Positions 15,839-23,378 of a stretch of 31,111 nucleotides of DNA are shown here, piece after piece. Numbering within the stretch: the first letter of the stretch is position 1; every line of letters starts with the position of its first letter. The notes below the pieces were generated by a model. That model did no database searches, was not told the DNA's origin, and worked only from the letters and a program-made list of their open reading frames with translations. Source of the DNA: Bacteroidales bacterium UBA6192 (GTDB lineage Bacteria; Bacteroidota; Bacteroidia; Bacteroidales; F082); assembly GCA_002422725.1 (NCBI GenBank), contig DITE01000104.1, forward strand, positions 1,575 to 32,685, written 5' to 3'. The translations under genes were made by a program, and so were the position numbers.

Positions 15839-15854
15839 TCACCAAAATTGGTGA
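15839..15854. promoter_or_regulatory. Operator palindrome TCACCAA-N2-TTGGTGA (copy 2)
   Basis: TCACCAAAATTGGTGA has perfect 7-bp arms around AA. It lies between the kinase and regulator genes, exactly 23 bp upstream of the regulator's -7 box. It shares 15 of 16 bases with copy 1 in front of the surface operon. The likely binder is the LuxR-type regulator encoded immediately downstream. Confidence 0.65.
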
Positions 15855-15867
15855 GATTTACACTTAC

Positions 15868-18800
15868 CTATGTTTTCGTTTTTAACTCAATTGTGGTTCC
15901 TTCGCCCGGTCGTGATGTTAGTTTTAAACCTGCTCCGATCATTTCAGCACGGGCATGAAGGTTTTTGATGCCGTTGCCTTTGCGCACGGTTTCAACATTG
16001 AAGCCAACCCCGTCATCAGTGATTGTCATTACCAAATTATTGCCCTGCACCTGAAGATTGACATAAATGTTTCCGGCTCCGGAGTATTTCACAGCATTAT
16101 TGAGCGATTCCTTGAAAATCAAATACATGTTTTTTCGGTGCTCCAGTGGCAGGCGCACCTTCTCCATTTGCTCTGCCGCACCAAAATGAAGCCTGATTTC
16201 CTTTGCCTGACACAGGTCGGCGGCGTAACTGCGCATTCTGTTCATAAACTTCTCCCCATCATCGTTTACCGGATTGATGGCCCAAACTATGTCGCTCATG
16301 CTGCTGACCATATCGCGGCTGCTTTCACCTATTTTTGAGAGTATGTTGGTCTGTTGCGGCTGGCTGATCCCCTTCTGGCTTTTCAGCGTTTCGGCATAGA
16401 GCGAAATCGCGCTCAGGGTTGCGCCAATATCATCGTGCAGATCGGTTGCAATGCGTGTACGAAGCCGTTCAAGTTCGAGCGCCTTTTTCAGCTTATATCT
16501 GCTGAAGAGATAATATGCCGTCGTCAAAAACAAAATATTCAGCATAATAAACCACCAGGTGATGTAGAATGGTGAATGAATAACGAAACTGAAACCGGAT
16601 TCGGGACCGGCAATCCCCTCCGCATTTTGTTGCCATGCTTTGAATGTATAGTCTCCGGGCGGAAGTTGCTGATAAAAAACAGGAGCAGTACCGGTATGCT
16701 CGTACACTTCCTCACCCCACCCTTCGAGCCGGTAAAAGATTCTCACTTCCTTTTCATAAAAGTAATTCACGGGTGACAGCTCTATTTCCATTGGTTCTTT
16801 ATAAGAGAGATGAATTGCTTTGCCATCATAATCAGGCAGATACTTCTGGGTGTCACCATGTTTGATTCTGCTTAAAACCACTTTAGGAGGTTCCTGGTCT
16901 GTTCTGAGCAGTGAATCTGTCAGCATCCCGATCTTACCCTGACTAGCAAACAAAACTGTTCCGTCGTGGCAAAAGTAAATCTCGGAAACATACTCGCGTT
17001 CGGGCCAGCTCAGCCGGCTGTTGATGTGAACCAAATGTCTGAAACTGGTGTCGGTTTTAAAAAGCCCTTTGGAAGTAATGAGCCAAAGGAAACCATTCCC
17101 GGCACTATACATCTGATCGATTTGAAAATCAGGAAATCCATGTTTGGGAAACACTTTTCGGAATTGATTATCCTTGAATTCAAAAACCTGAAGTTTGCTG
17201 CTGACAAAAAGCTTGTTGTCCGGTGTCACACAAAGGTTGTCGGGAGTTGTTTTTTCATTGTCCATTTTACTTTCGGTTTCAGGCAACACAAGGCATTGAT
17301 AGCTGAAGTCGTCCATGTTCACCTCATACAATGTATAATTTGCCGCAAAATACACCCTATCCCCGTTCACTTGGACCATGTCGCGGAAATCGCTTCCCAG
17401 AATATTATCCGGATTCTCTTTGTCGGCAAACAGCATCCTTGTTGTGTTTTCTTTCCTGTCGAAGACCAGCATACCACTTCTGTGAACACTGATCCAAAGC
17501 CTGTTATAAGAGTCCTCGAGAATATGTTGGGAAAACTTATACATCGTTTCTGTTTGTATCAATGGTGTTAAATCGATCAGCTTGTTGCGATAGGGTTCGA
17601 AATATCCCAGGCCGTTCATGGAAGTAAACCAATAGGCAGAAGTATCCCTTACCCAATAATTTATCGTTGTAATGAGTTCAGTAGGATCTTCCGGCAGGGA
17701 CTTGGGAACGATCTGGCTGGTTCGCCTGTCAAATTGCCACCAGCCTTTGAGCGTGCTGAGGTAAAACACATGTTCCGGTTGGCGAATATCTGGTATGATG
17801 TGATACACTGTTGACTTTATGCTTTGCTCTGGCAGATGAATCCAGTTAAAAGCGAGGCTGTTCTGTATCATTTTATACAGTCCTTGACTTCCTGTTATCC
17901 AAAGATTCCCCTGCTTATCAATACAGAAATTTTCGAGCCTGTCTTCCGGATGTGAAAATGCTGCCTGCATCTGGTTACGGACGTTTATGAGTAATAAACC
18001 TGCATTGGTAGCCAGCAACAGATATTCTACCTGATTCAACTCCATTACATCAAGACCCATAATTGCCAGCTTATTGAAAGGAATTCCCTGAATATCAACA
18101 ATTTTAAATGATTCTTCAGATTCATCAAGTTTCAGCAGACCATCGTTCCAGGTGCCGGCCCAGATGGTGCCATCCGAATCTTCAGTGATGGAAGCAACAG
18201 GATAAGTCAAGCCTTTTTTGAAAGTTTTTTCGTAGATAAAATTCATGGATTCACCGCTTGCCCGGTCAAACAGGCTTATCCCGTATGAGGTGGTCACCCA
18301 GAATCTTCCTTTACTGTCTTCGAAAATTTTCGAAACGAACTTATTGATGCTGGGTTCCCCGCCATAAACCTGTATGGGATAATTTACAAAAGTATTGGCA
18401 GCTTTATCAAAGCGGGCTAATCCTTTTTCGGTGGAAAGCCAAAGGGTTTTTTCTTTGTCAACATAAAGGTAATTGCACCATTGATAGGGTATGGTTCCTG
18501 GCCCCTTACCCATATGGTATTGGGTAATTATCTCATTTTTAGGATTAAGCTTGTTCAGACCAAATTGAGTCCCAATCCAGATATTGCCTTCCGAATCCTC
18601 TGCAAGGGTGTTAATTTTCAGGTCAGTAAGACCATTCTCGCCCAGTCTGGTGTATTTTCTGAAATTCCGGCCATCATATCTGCTAAGGCCCTGATAGCTT
18701 CCTATCCAGATAAACCCCCTGCTGTCCTGAAATATGGCGGTTGTCTGGTTATCTGTTAGTCCGTTAGCCGTTGTGAAATGCTCGAATCGGATATTCTTAT

Positions 18801-18906
18801 GTTGACCTGTAGCCTGAACAGGCAATAATGGTATTAAAGCAAAACAAATGATGACCCTGAGCGATGTGATAGCAGTTGCTTTGGTTAACATAATGCAAAC
18901 AATCAA
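15868..18906 (-). CDS. Two-component propeller sensor histidine kinase
   Basis: This protein of about 1012 residues senses something outside the cytoplasmic membrane. After a signal peptide (cleaved near ATGQ) it has many Reg_prop blades (for example DSRGFIWIGSYQGLSRYD, DSEGNIWIGTQFGLNKL), a Y_Y_Y domain (about 700-770), one membrane helix (about 780-800), a HisKA_3 phosphoacceptor region (LHDDIGATLS, His near 824) and an HATPase domain with NNAVKYS and DDGVGF. Unlike polysaccharide-locus hybrids, it has no fused receiver; its partner is the separate regulator downstream. The start is TTG at 18906, favoured because GGAGGTG sits 7 nt before it. ATG at 18891 is the alternative and would give the same mature protein. 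Confidence 0.93.
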   Translation of the reverse strand: MIVCIMLTKATAITSLRVIICFALIPLLPVQATGQHKNIRFEHFTTANGLTDNQTTAIFQDSRGFIWIGSYQGLSRYDGRNFRKYTRLGENGLTDLKINTLAEDSEGNIWIGTQFGLNKLNPKNEIITQYHMGKGPGTIPYQWCNYLYVDKEKTLWLSTEKGLARFDKAANTFVNYPIQVYGGEPSINKFVSKIFEDSKGRFWVTTSYGISLFDRASGESMNFIYEKTFKKGLTYPVASITEDSDGTIWAGTWNDGLLKLDESEESFKIVDIQGIPFNKLAIMGLDVMELNQVEYLLLATNAGLLLINVRNQMQAAFSHPEDRLENFCIDKQGNLWITGSQGLYKMIQNSLAFNWIHLPEQSIKSTVYHIIPDIRQPEHVFYLSTLKGWWQFDRRTSQIVPKSLPEDPTELITTINYWVRDTSAYWFTSMNGLGYFEPYRNKLIDLTPLIQTETMYKFSQHILEDSYNRLWISVHRSGMLVFDRKENTTRMLFADKENPDNILGSDFRDMVQVNGDRVYFAANYTLYEVNMDDFSYQCLVLPETESKMDNEKTTPDNLCVTPDNKLFVSSKLQVFEFKDNQFRKVFPKHGFPDFQIDQMYSAGNGFLWLITSKGLFKTDTSFRHLVHINSRLSWPEREYVSEIYFCHDGTVLFASQGKIGMLTDSLLRTDQEPPKVVLSRIKHGDTQKYLPDYDGKAIHLSYKEPMEIELSPVNYFYEKEVRIFYRLEGWGEEVYEHTGTAPVFYQQLPPGDYTFKAWQQNAEGIAGPESGFSFVIHSPFYITWWFIMLNILFLTTAYYLFSRYKLKKALELERLRTRIATDLHDDIGATLSAISLYAETLKSQKGISQPQQTNILSKIGESSRDMVSSMSDIVWAINPVNDDGEKFMNRMRSYAADLCQAKEIRLHFGAAEQMEKVRLPLEHRKNMYLIFKESLNNAVKYSGAGNIYVNLQVQGNNLVMTITDDGVGFNVETVRKGNGIKNLHARAEMIGAGLKLTSRPGEGTTIELKTKT

Positions 18907-18913
18907 AACGTTT

Positions 18914-18936
18914 CACCTCCGTAATGTTCAAAGATA
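18914..18936 (-). promoter_or_regulatory. Promoter -7 box and strong Shine-Dalgarno of the kinase gene
   Basis: TATCTTTG (18936-18929) matches TAnnTTTG exactly, and GGAGGTG (18920-18914) follows, 7 nt before the TTG start. A strong Shine-Dalgarno is rare elsewhere in this window. The rest of the 220-bp gap to the patatin gene is AT-rich with no other feature that I can support. Confidence 0.6.
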
Positions 18937-19126
18937 GTAAGAATCTGTGTTCAATTCACCTGAATATGTTATCATTTATTCACAGATTGATTCACCACAT
19001 TATTTTCTGATTTTATTCAAAAAAGTAGTTAACAATCAATTTCATAAAACAGCACGGAATATTTGAACTACTGATGTTAATTCGCTGTATGACTAATATT
19101 TAGATTACTATCCAATATTTAATCTA

Positions 19127-19903
19127 TCATTCGATTTGACTGCTGATCATAGGCACGATGGTTTTTCCATATGCATACCCGATGTTAAAAATATCCTGGG
19201 CTTTATCGAATTCAAAGGTGCCAAAAGAACGGCACTCAGGGGGGTCGATGATCAGGTGGCAGGCACCAAGTTGATCGCGCACTGTGTTTTGCACGGCAAT
19301 TAACAAGCAACGTTCTCCCACCGACTTGATTGAGGTAAAAGCTTTGTCAACTTCTTCGATGTGGATGGAGTTGATGCCTACAATCATTCTGCCGGGTTTT
19401 TGGAGGCAAAGGGCAGGCATGTTCACTGTTAAGCCCCCGTCAACATAATATTGCTTATTGATCAATACAGGATTAAAAACGACAGGAACGGAAGATGAAG
19501 CGATCAGCCAGTCCATTAGCGGCCCGCTGCTGATTAATTCGTTACTGGCCTTGTTAAGGTTGGTAACCGATAGCGTGAGCGGAATGTTAAGGTCCTCGAA
19601 ACGATCGGCCTGAATGTGTTCCTGCAACTGAGCACGAAGCAATTCAAGTGTTCCAAAGCCTCCCTTAAATCCGATCCAGGCAGGCAGACTCGTCCATTCG
19701 GGCCGGTGCAATACCTTAACCATCATTTCGGGCTTCACACCAGAGGCATACAAGGCGCCAATTAACGCACCCATGCTGGCACCTGACAAAGCAGCAGGCC
19801 GCAGATTGGCCTCGTCCAATGCTTTCAGAACACCGGCATGAACAAATCCCCTCGCTCCTCCCCCGCTAAGGGCAAGTGCGAAATCGCGAAATTTTTCGGC
19901 CAT
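19127..19903 (-). CDS. Patatin-like phospholipase
   Basis: This 258-residue lipid acyl hydrolase of the RssA/patatin type has the oxyanion-hole glycine run SGGGARG (13-19), nucleophile Ser43 in GASMG, and the catalytic Asp155 in YVDGG, so the Ser-Asp dyad is complete. No signal peptide or membrane anchor is visible, so it is probably cytosolic, acting on membrane phospholipids or lysophospholipids. The single domain has no fused cyclic-nucleotide-binding or beta-barrel part. It has its own promoter and is followed by the kinase promoter, with no evident functional tie to either neighbour. Confidence 0.9.
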   Translation of the reverse strand: MAEKFRDFALALSGGGARGFVHAGVLKALDEANLRPAALSGASMGALIGALYASGVKPEMMVKVLHRPEWTSLPAWIGFKGGFGTLELLRAQLQEHIQADRFEDLNIPLTLSVTNLNKASNELISSGPLMDWLIASSSVPVVFNPVLINKQYYVDGGLTVNMPALCLQKPGRMIVGINSIHIEEVDKAFTSIKSVGERCLLIAVQNTVRDQLGACHLIIDPPECRSFGTFEFDKAQDIFNIGYAYGKTIVPMISSQIE

Positions 19904-19919
19904 CTTTGCTTACTTTCTA

Positions 19920-19927
19920 CAAAGTTA
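19920..19927 (-). promoter_or_regulatory. Candidate -7 box of the patatin gene
   Basis: The minus strand shows TAACTTTG, an exact TAnnTTTG match, 17 nt before the ATG at 19903. A TTTA at the -33 position lies 19 nt upstream. Confidence 0.55.
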
Positions 19928-19955
19928 CACTAAAAAGTAAGCACCATAAACTGCT

Positions 19956-20279
19956 TTATGCCTTGATCATTGTCAGAATCATTTTAAATGCTTCTGTAGC
20001 TTTCAGGGCGTGGGGAATTCCGGCAGGCATAATGATGCTTTCACCGGCTTTCAGGTCGAAAGGCTCACCGCCAATGATAACTCGGGATTCACCCTCTATC
20101 ACCTGTATCAATGCATCAAAGGGTGCGGTGTGTTCCGACAGTCCCTCGTCTTTTGCAAAAGCAAAGAGGGTAACGTTTCCTTTTTCGTTTTTCAATACCT
20201 GCTTGCTGACTACACCACCGGGTGAGTAGTCGACCTTTGCATCGAAGCGGAATATTTCAGCATGTTTGAAGAGTTCCAT
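19956..20279 (-). CDS. Small cupin-domain protein
   Basis: This protein of about 107 residues has the conserved cupin pattern: EHTAPFDALIQVIEG as motif 1 and PAGIPHAL as motif 2, with His in EHTA and PHAL and Glu in VIEGE as possible metal ligands. It also has GG-x(3)-DLKAGESIIMPAG. Small cupins of this kind may bind metal or a small ligand; no enzyme activity can be assigned. I chose the ATG at 20279 (MELFKHAEIF) because homologous cupins begin at this kind of sequence; an in-frame ATG at 20315 adds 12 residues. The gene is downstream of a long leader and a promoter overlapped by a palindrome. Confidence 0.85.
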   Translation of the reverse strand: MELFKHAEIFRFDAKVDYSPGGVVSKQVLKNEKGNVTLFAFAKDEGLSEHTAPFDALIQVIEGESRVIIGGEPFDLKAGESIIMPAGIPHALKATEAFKMILTMIKA

Positions 20280-20311
20280 AGGGTATAAAATTTTGCGGTA
20301 AGTAAAAATGT

Positions 20312-20437
20312 TCATGATGTCAAGGCCTGATCTATACTGAACGGTTTCATCAGACTCAGACTATTTTTATCATTATGCACAATAACGACCAGGTTGCAGA
20401 TGACGATCAGAACCCGCTTCCAGGGCGAGAGGTACAA
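20312..20437 (-). CDS. Possible 41-residue leader peptide before the cupin gene
   Basis: An open frame from TTG at 20437, just after the predicted transcription start, encodes about 41 residues, with a hydrophobic stretch VLIVICNLVVIV and the end SIDQALTS. Its TGA overlaps the ATG at 20315. No Shine-Dalgarno precedes it, and the start is non-ATG. It could be a leader peptide, or simply the untranslated leader of the cupin mRNA. Confidence 0.2.
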   Translation of the reverse strand: MYLSPWKRVLIVICNLVVIVHNDKNSLSLMKPFSIDQALTS

Positions 20438-20445
20438 TAACGTGA

Positions 20446-20453
20446 CAAAGATA
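20446..20453 (-). promoter_or_regulatory. Candidate -7 box of the cupin transcript
   Basis: TATCTTTG on the minus strand is an exact TAnnTTTG match. It lies about 165 nt upstream of the cupin ATG, giving an unusually long leader for this window. The -33 position falls inside the palindrome at 20473-20486. Confidence 0.55.
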
Positions 20454-20472
20454 AAGCTTATTTCAGATATAT

Positions 20473-20486
20473 GGTATTTAAATACC
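20473..20486. promoter_or_regulatory. Perfect palindrome GGTATTTAAATACC overlapping cupin promoter
   Basis: This 14-bp perfect palindrome covers the -33 region of the cupin promoter and lies 40 bp after the end of the Rrf2 gene. No T-tract follows it on the minus strand, so it is not a terminator. The ATTT-AAAT core resembles the half-site layout of NsrR-type Rrf2 operators, but the match is loose. The neighbouring Rrf2 protein is the first candidate for binding it. Confidence 0.45.
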
Positions 20487-20525
20487 TATTTTATTCGTTG
20501 AAATAATTTTTGACACTTTTTACGC

Positions 20526-20924
20526 TTATAAATAATCGCTAAGGGTGTGCTTTTGCAAATGCTCCCTGAAATCGACTGTCATCTTGCGGGTAACATTGTC
20601 CATGATGCACTTGCCGAATGGGCAAATACTTTTGTCCATCGGGCAGGTTGTGACCTCTATCCTGCCTTCAATTGATTCATAAATTTGAAGCAGTGTAATG
20701 TCTTTGGGATCCATTTTCAATGAAAAACCACCTGATGGGCCTCTGTGAGAATCGAGGAAATTATCTTTTACCAGGCGTTGAAATATTTTTGCCACATGGT
20801 GTTTGGAACTACCGGTAAGTTCAGCAATTTGAACAACGTTAGCCATTTTATCCGACTTGGCAACAATGATCATCCCATGCAGGGCGATGCTGGCAGCTTC
20901 GGTTAGGGTTACAATTTTTGACAT
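20526..20924 (-). CDS. Rrf2-family regulator with three-cysteine Fe-S-type site
   Basis: This 132-residue transcriptional regulator has a winged helix-turn-helix (about 25-70; VVQIAELTGSSKHHVAKIFQRL, then GPSGGFSL as the wing). Cys94, Cys101 and Cys106 form C-x6-C-x4-C, comparable with the [2Fe-2S] or [4Fe-4S] ligands of IscR and NsrR, although the spacing differs slightly. It could sense nitric oxide, iron or redox state, which would fit an organism with nitrite ammonification. It is transcribed divergently from the metal-exporter gene. A palindrome at 20473-20486 lies just downstream, on the cupin promoter. Confidence 0.88.
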   Translation of the reverse strand: MSKIVTLTEAASIALHGMIIVAKSDKMANVVQIAELTGSSKHHVAKIFQRLVKDNFLDSHRGPSGGFSLKMDPKDITLLQIYESIEGRIEVTTCPMDKSICPFGKCIMDNVTRKMTVDFREHLQKHTLSDYL

Positions 20925-20947
20925 AATCAGTTTAGGTAATTGAATAC

Positions 20948-20955
20948 CAAAATTA
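20948..20955 (-). promoter_or_regulatory. Candidate -7 box of the Rrf2 gene
   Basis: TAATTTTG on the minus strand matches TAnnTTTG exactly, with TTTG as a possible -33 element 22 nt upstream. The start codon follows after about 24 nt. Confidence 0.55.
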
Positions 20956-21027
20956 CGTATAAATTTATTTAAGTAAACAAAACTGTCATTTTTTTTATTT
21001 CAAAAGCCCAAGGAAACCAATATAAGC

Positions 21028-21035
21028 TATTTTTA
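21028..21035 (+). promoter_or_regulatory. Weak -7 box of the heavy-metal exporter gene
   Basis: TATTTTTA is one base from TAnnTTTG and lies 26 nt before the ATG at 21062. No -33 TTTG is visible. The 137-bp gap is shared with the divergent Rrf2 promoter. Confidence 0.35.
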
Positions 21036-21061
21036 CATCTTCATTTTAGCCATTTTCTTTT

Positions 21062-22162
21062 ATGATATCAACCATACTTCAACAAACATTGATCATAACC
21101 CTTTTTGTACTGGGGATGATGATGATTATTGAATACATTAATGTACAAACCAGGGGCATCTGGGCCAGAGGTCTCGAAAAATCGCCCTGGCTTCAAATCG
21201 TATTTGGTTCGCTAATGGGTATTATTCCGGGTTGTCTGGGCTCCTACACCGTTGTTTCGCTTTATCTCCATCGGGTGGTGATGTTCCCGGCTTTGGTAGC
21301 AACCATGATAGCCACTTCGGGCGATGAAGCCTATCTGATGTTTTCCATGATGCCGGCCACGGCGTTCAAACTCAATATTATTTTGTTAATCATTGCCATT
21401 GCATCCGGCTTTATCGTTCATTTCACCGTTAAGAACAAATATATCGGCTTAAAAAGCCACGGCACCCTACCCATTCATGAGCGAAACGAAGAATGCAATC
21501 ATTATCACCCGGCTTTGATCCTCGAGAACATCAGGAACATCAGCTTTGTGAGGGCATTGCTTGTTACCGGTCTTGTTGGGCTTATTGTGTTGTTTGCCAC
21601 TGGCATTATCGATGGCAGCCATCATTTTCACACTTTAATGGCCGGTTCGGATGTGGATGTGCACGGTCATGGCCACGATCATGATCATCATCATGGCGAA
21701 GCCGACTGGATCAGAATAAGCTTACTCTTGATACTTAGCGGCTTACTGTATATTGTATTGATTGTGAAAGATCATTTCCTGCAGGATCATCTGTGGCAAC
21801 ATATTATCAAAAAGCATTTTCATAAAATTTTCCTGTGGACGCTGGTCCTGTTGCTGCTGATTCATTATGCCAACGAATATGTTAACCTCGCCACCTGGAT
21901 AACAGATAACCTCTGGCTGGTTTTATTGCTTGCCCTGTTGATTGGAATTATTCCTGAATCGGGACCGCACTACATTTTTGTACTGCTATTTATGCAGGGT
22001 TCACTTCCGTTCAGCATATTGCTAGCCAGCTCAATAGTACAGGACGGACATGGCACCTTGCCATTGCTTGCCGAATCGCGAAAGGGATTCATTGCGGTTA
22101 AATTGATAAATTTACTCGTTGGACTTATTTTCGGTGCTATAGGCATATTGACGGGTTTCTAA
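21062..22162 (+). CDS. Putative heavy-metal or manganese exporter (ArsP_2-like)
   Basis: This 366-residue membrane protein of about ten helices is split by a cytosolic or periplasmic loop carrying a His/Asp-rich run (201-211, HGHGHDHDHHH). The two halves carry related motifs, GIIPGCLGSY (53-62) with SGDEA, and GIIPESGPHY (about 303-312) with QDGHG. This indicates an internal duplication, probably with opposite orientation. The layout fits the family called ArsP_2 or putative manganese transporter; direction and ion are not established. It is divergent from the Rrf2 regulator, which may control it. The first helix starts right at the ATG. Confidence 0.75.
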   Translation: MISTILQQTLIITLFVLGMMMIIEYINVQTRGIWARGLEKSPWLQIVFGSLMGIIPGCLGSYTVVSLYLHRVVMFPALVATMIATSGDEAYLMFSMMPATAFKLNIILLIIAIASGFIVHFTVKNKYIGLKSHGTLPIHERNEECNHYHPALILENIRNISFVRALLVTGLVGLIVLFATGIIDGSHHFHTLMAGSDVDVHGHGHDHDHHHGEADWIRISLLLILSGLLYIVLIVKDHFLQDHLWQHIIKKHFHKIFLWTLVLLLLIHYANEYVNLATWITDNLWLVLLLALLIGIIPESGPHYIFVLLFMQGSLPFSILLASSIVQDGHGTLPLLAESRKGFIAVKLINLLVGLIFGAIGILTGF

Positions 22163-22177
22163 TTTTTTGTATCTTTA
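22148..22177 (+). promoter_or_regulatory. Promoter of the universal stress protein gene
   Basis: TTG (22148-22150), a 19-nt spacer, then TATCTTTA (22170-22177). The -33 element lies inside the end of the exporter gene. The predicted start of transcription lies downstream of the ATG at 22177, so that ATG cannot be used and the ATG at 22237 is the real start. Confidence 0.6.
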
Positions 22178-22236
22178 TGCTTTCTTTTGAACAAGTTCAA
22201 TTACCTGATGGTACTTTACAATTAAACCGAGAAACA

Positions 22237-23103
22237 ATGAAGATCATACTGACTACCGATTTTAGTGACGAAAACAAAATGTTGTTCCCCTATGCCATTG
22301 ATTTACTGAGATTGGCAGGTGGAAAAATTATTGTTTTTCATGCTTATATGGATCAATTTATACTGGGCGACAGCGTTTTTCCGGGAGGGATCGATTCCGA
22401 TGCCTATTTCAACCGCGAAGTGGTGATTGAAATGGAAAATCAAGCTCAGGGCCTCATGAAAGAGACTGTAAACCAGCTGAAAGAAATGGTTCGCAACCAA
22501 AACCTTGATACCATCAGCATTGATAGTATTCTTCAGGGAGGCGACCCTGAACTGGAACTTGTTCACCTGACTGAACAAGAGAATCCCGATTTGATTTTAA
22601 TGGGAATGCGCGGAAAAGGCCGCAAAGGATTCCTCGAAGGCAGCATGTCGAAAAGCATCATCACCAAAGTTCAAATACCTGTGTTATGCATACCTGAGGG
22701 CTATCAGTGGTCGATGAGCAGCCAGGTGATGTTTGCTACGAATTTTGGTTCCAATGATGAGGCGTTTCTCAGGCGACTGTTCGACATGTTGAAGCCATAC
22801 AACCCGCTCATTCATGTGGTTCACCTGCAAATGAAAGAACATGACGAAGAAGCAGCCACAAATATGGATGAACTGAGTCAGAAATTTCAATCCAAAGAAT
22901 TGAGGCAGCAGATCAGGTTTCATACGGTACGAACCACTTCGGCACGGGAAGCCCTGCAGGTGTTTGCTGAGCAACACAATATCAGTCTTGCCTCCTTTGT
23001 TGCCAACAAGCGGAGCTTATGGGACTACATCTTTAAGGATAAGGTTGGCAAGGATGATTTCTACAGCCTGCAGCTACCTCTGCTGACATTTAGCGTGGAG
23101 TAG
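22237..23103 (+). CDS. Tandem universal stress protein (UspA family)
   Basis: This cytosolic protein of about 288 residues has two Usp domains. The first begins MKIILTTDFSDENK and contains the nucleotide-binding loop GMRGKGRKGFLEGSMSKSI and IPVLCIP. The second (about 155-288, MFATNFGSNDEAFL) lacks an obvious ATP loop. Family members accumulate during starvation and anaerobic or other stresses. I moved the start from 22177 to 22237 because UspA proteins begin at this kind of sequence and because the promoter covers the upstream ATG. It follows the exporter gene but has its own promoter, so it may be only partly co-expressed. Confidence 0.88.
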   Translation: MKIILTTDFSDENKMLFPYAIDLLRLAGGKIIVFHAYMDQFILGDSVFPGGIDSDAYFNREVVIEMENQAQGLMKETVNQLKEMVRNQNLDTISIDSILQGGDPELELVHLTEQENPDLILMGMRGKGRKGFLEGSMSKSIITKVQIPVLCIPEGYQWSMSSQVMFATNFGSNDEAFLRRLFDMLKPYNPLIHVVHLQMKEHDEEAATNMDELSQKFQSKELRQQIRFHTVRTTSAREALQVFAEQHNISLASFVANKRSLWDYIFKDKVGKDDFYSLQLPLLTFSVE

Positions 23104-23105
23104 GC

Positions 23106-23154
23106 GAGTTTCGGGTTTCGAGTTCAGAGTTTCGAGTTCCGAGTTCCGAGTTTG
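23106..23154. repeat. Seven-copy 7-bp tandem repeat GAGTTYC
   Basis: Seven consecutive units of the form GAGTTTC, GGGTTTC, GAGTTCA, GAGTTTC, GAGTTCC, GAGTTCC and GAGTTTG begin 3 bp after the stress-protein stop codon. The array is intergenic and non-coding, at the convergent junction with the methyltransferase gene. Confidence 0.85.
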
Positions 23155-23161
23155 CGGGTTG

Positions 23162-23199
23162 GCTATTTGTCAATGCCTGAATAGCGTTGACCGTTTTTT
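23162..23199 (+). terminator. Weak candidate terminator after the stress protein gene
   Basis: GCTATT (23162-23167) and AATAGC (23180-23185) can form a short stem, and TTTTTT follows at 23194. The stem is short, the loop is 12 nt and the T-tract is 8 nt away, so support is weak. Confidence 0.25.
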
Positions 23200-23330
23200 A
23201 CCAATGTTCAACATAATTGATATTCATATTCTGAATGGCAACATCGCAAATCAAATATCGCCGATCAAAATTTAATAATAATTGCATTCCAATACTTATT
23301 GACAATCAACGATTTGTGAGAGCAGAAGCT

Positions 23331-23370
23331 CAACAAATCAACAAATCAACGCATCAACAGATCAACACCA
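23331..23370. repeat. Five-copy 8-bp tandem repeat CAACAAAT
   Basis: Units CAACAAAT, CAACAAAT, CAACGCAT, CAACAGAT and CAACACCA lie between 23331 and 23370, ending 9 bp before the methyltransferase stop codon. This is a second, unrelated short tandem array in the same 275-bp convergent gap. Confidence 0.8.
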
Positions 23371-23378
23371 ATACTGCA

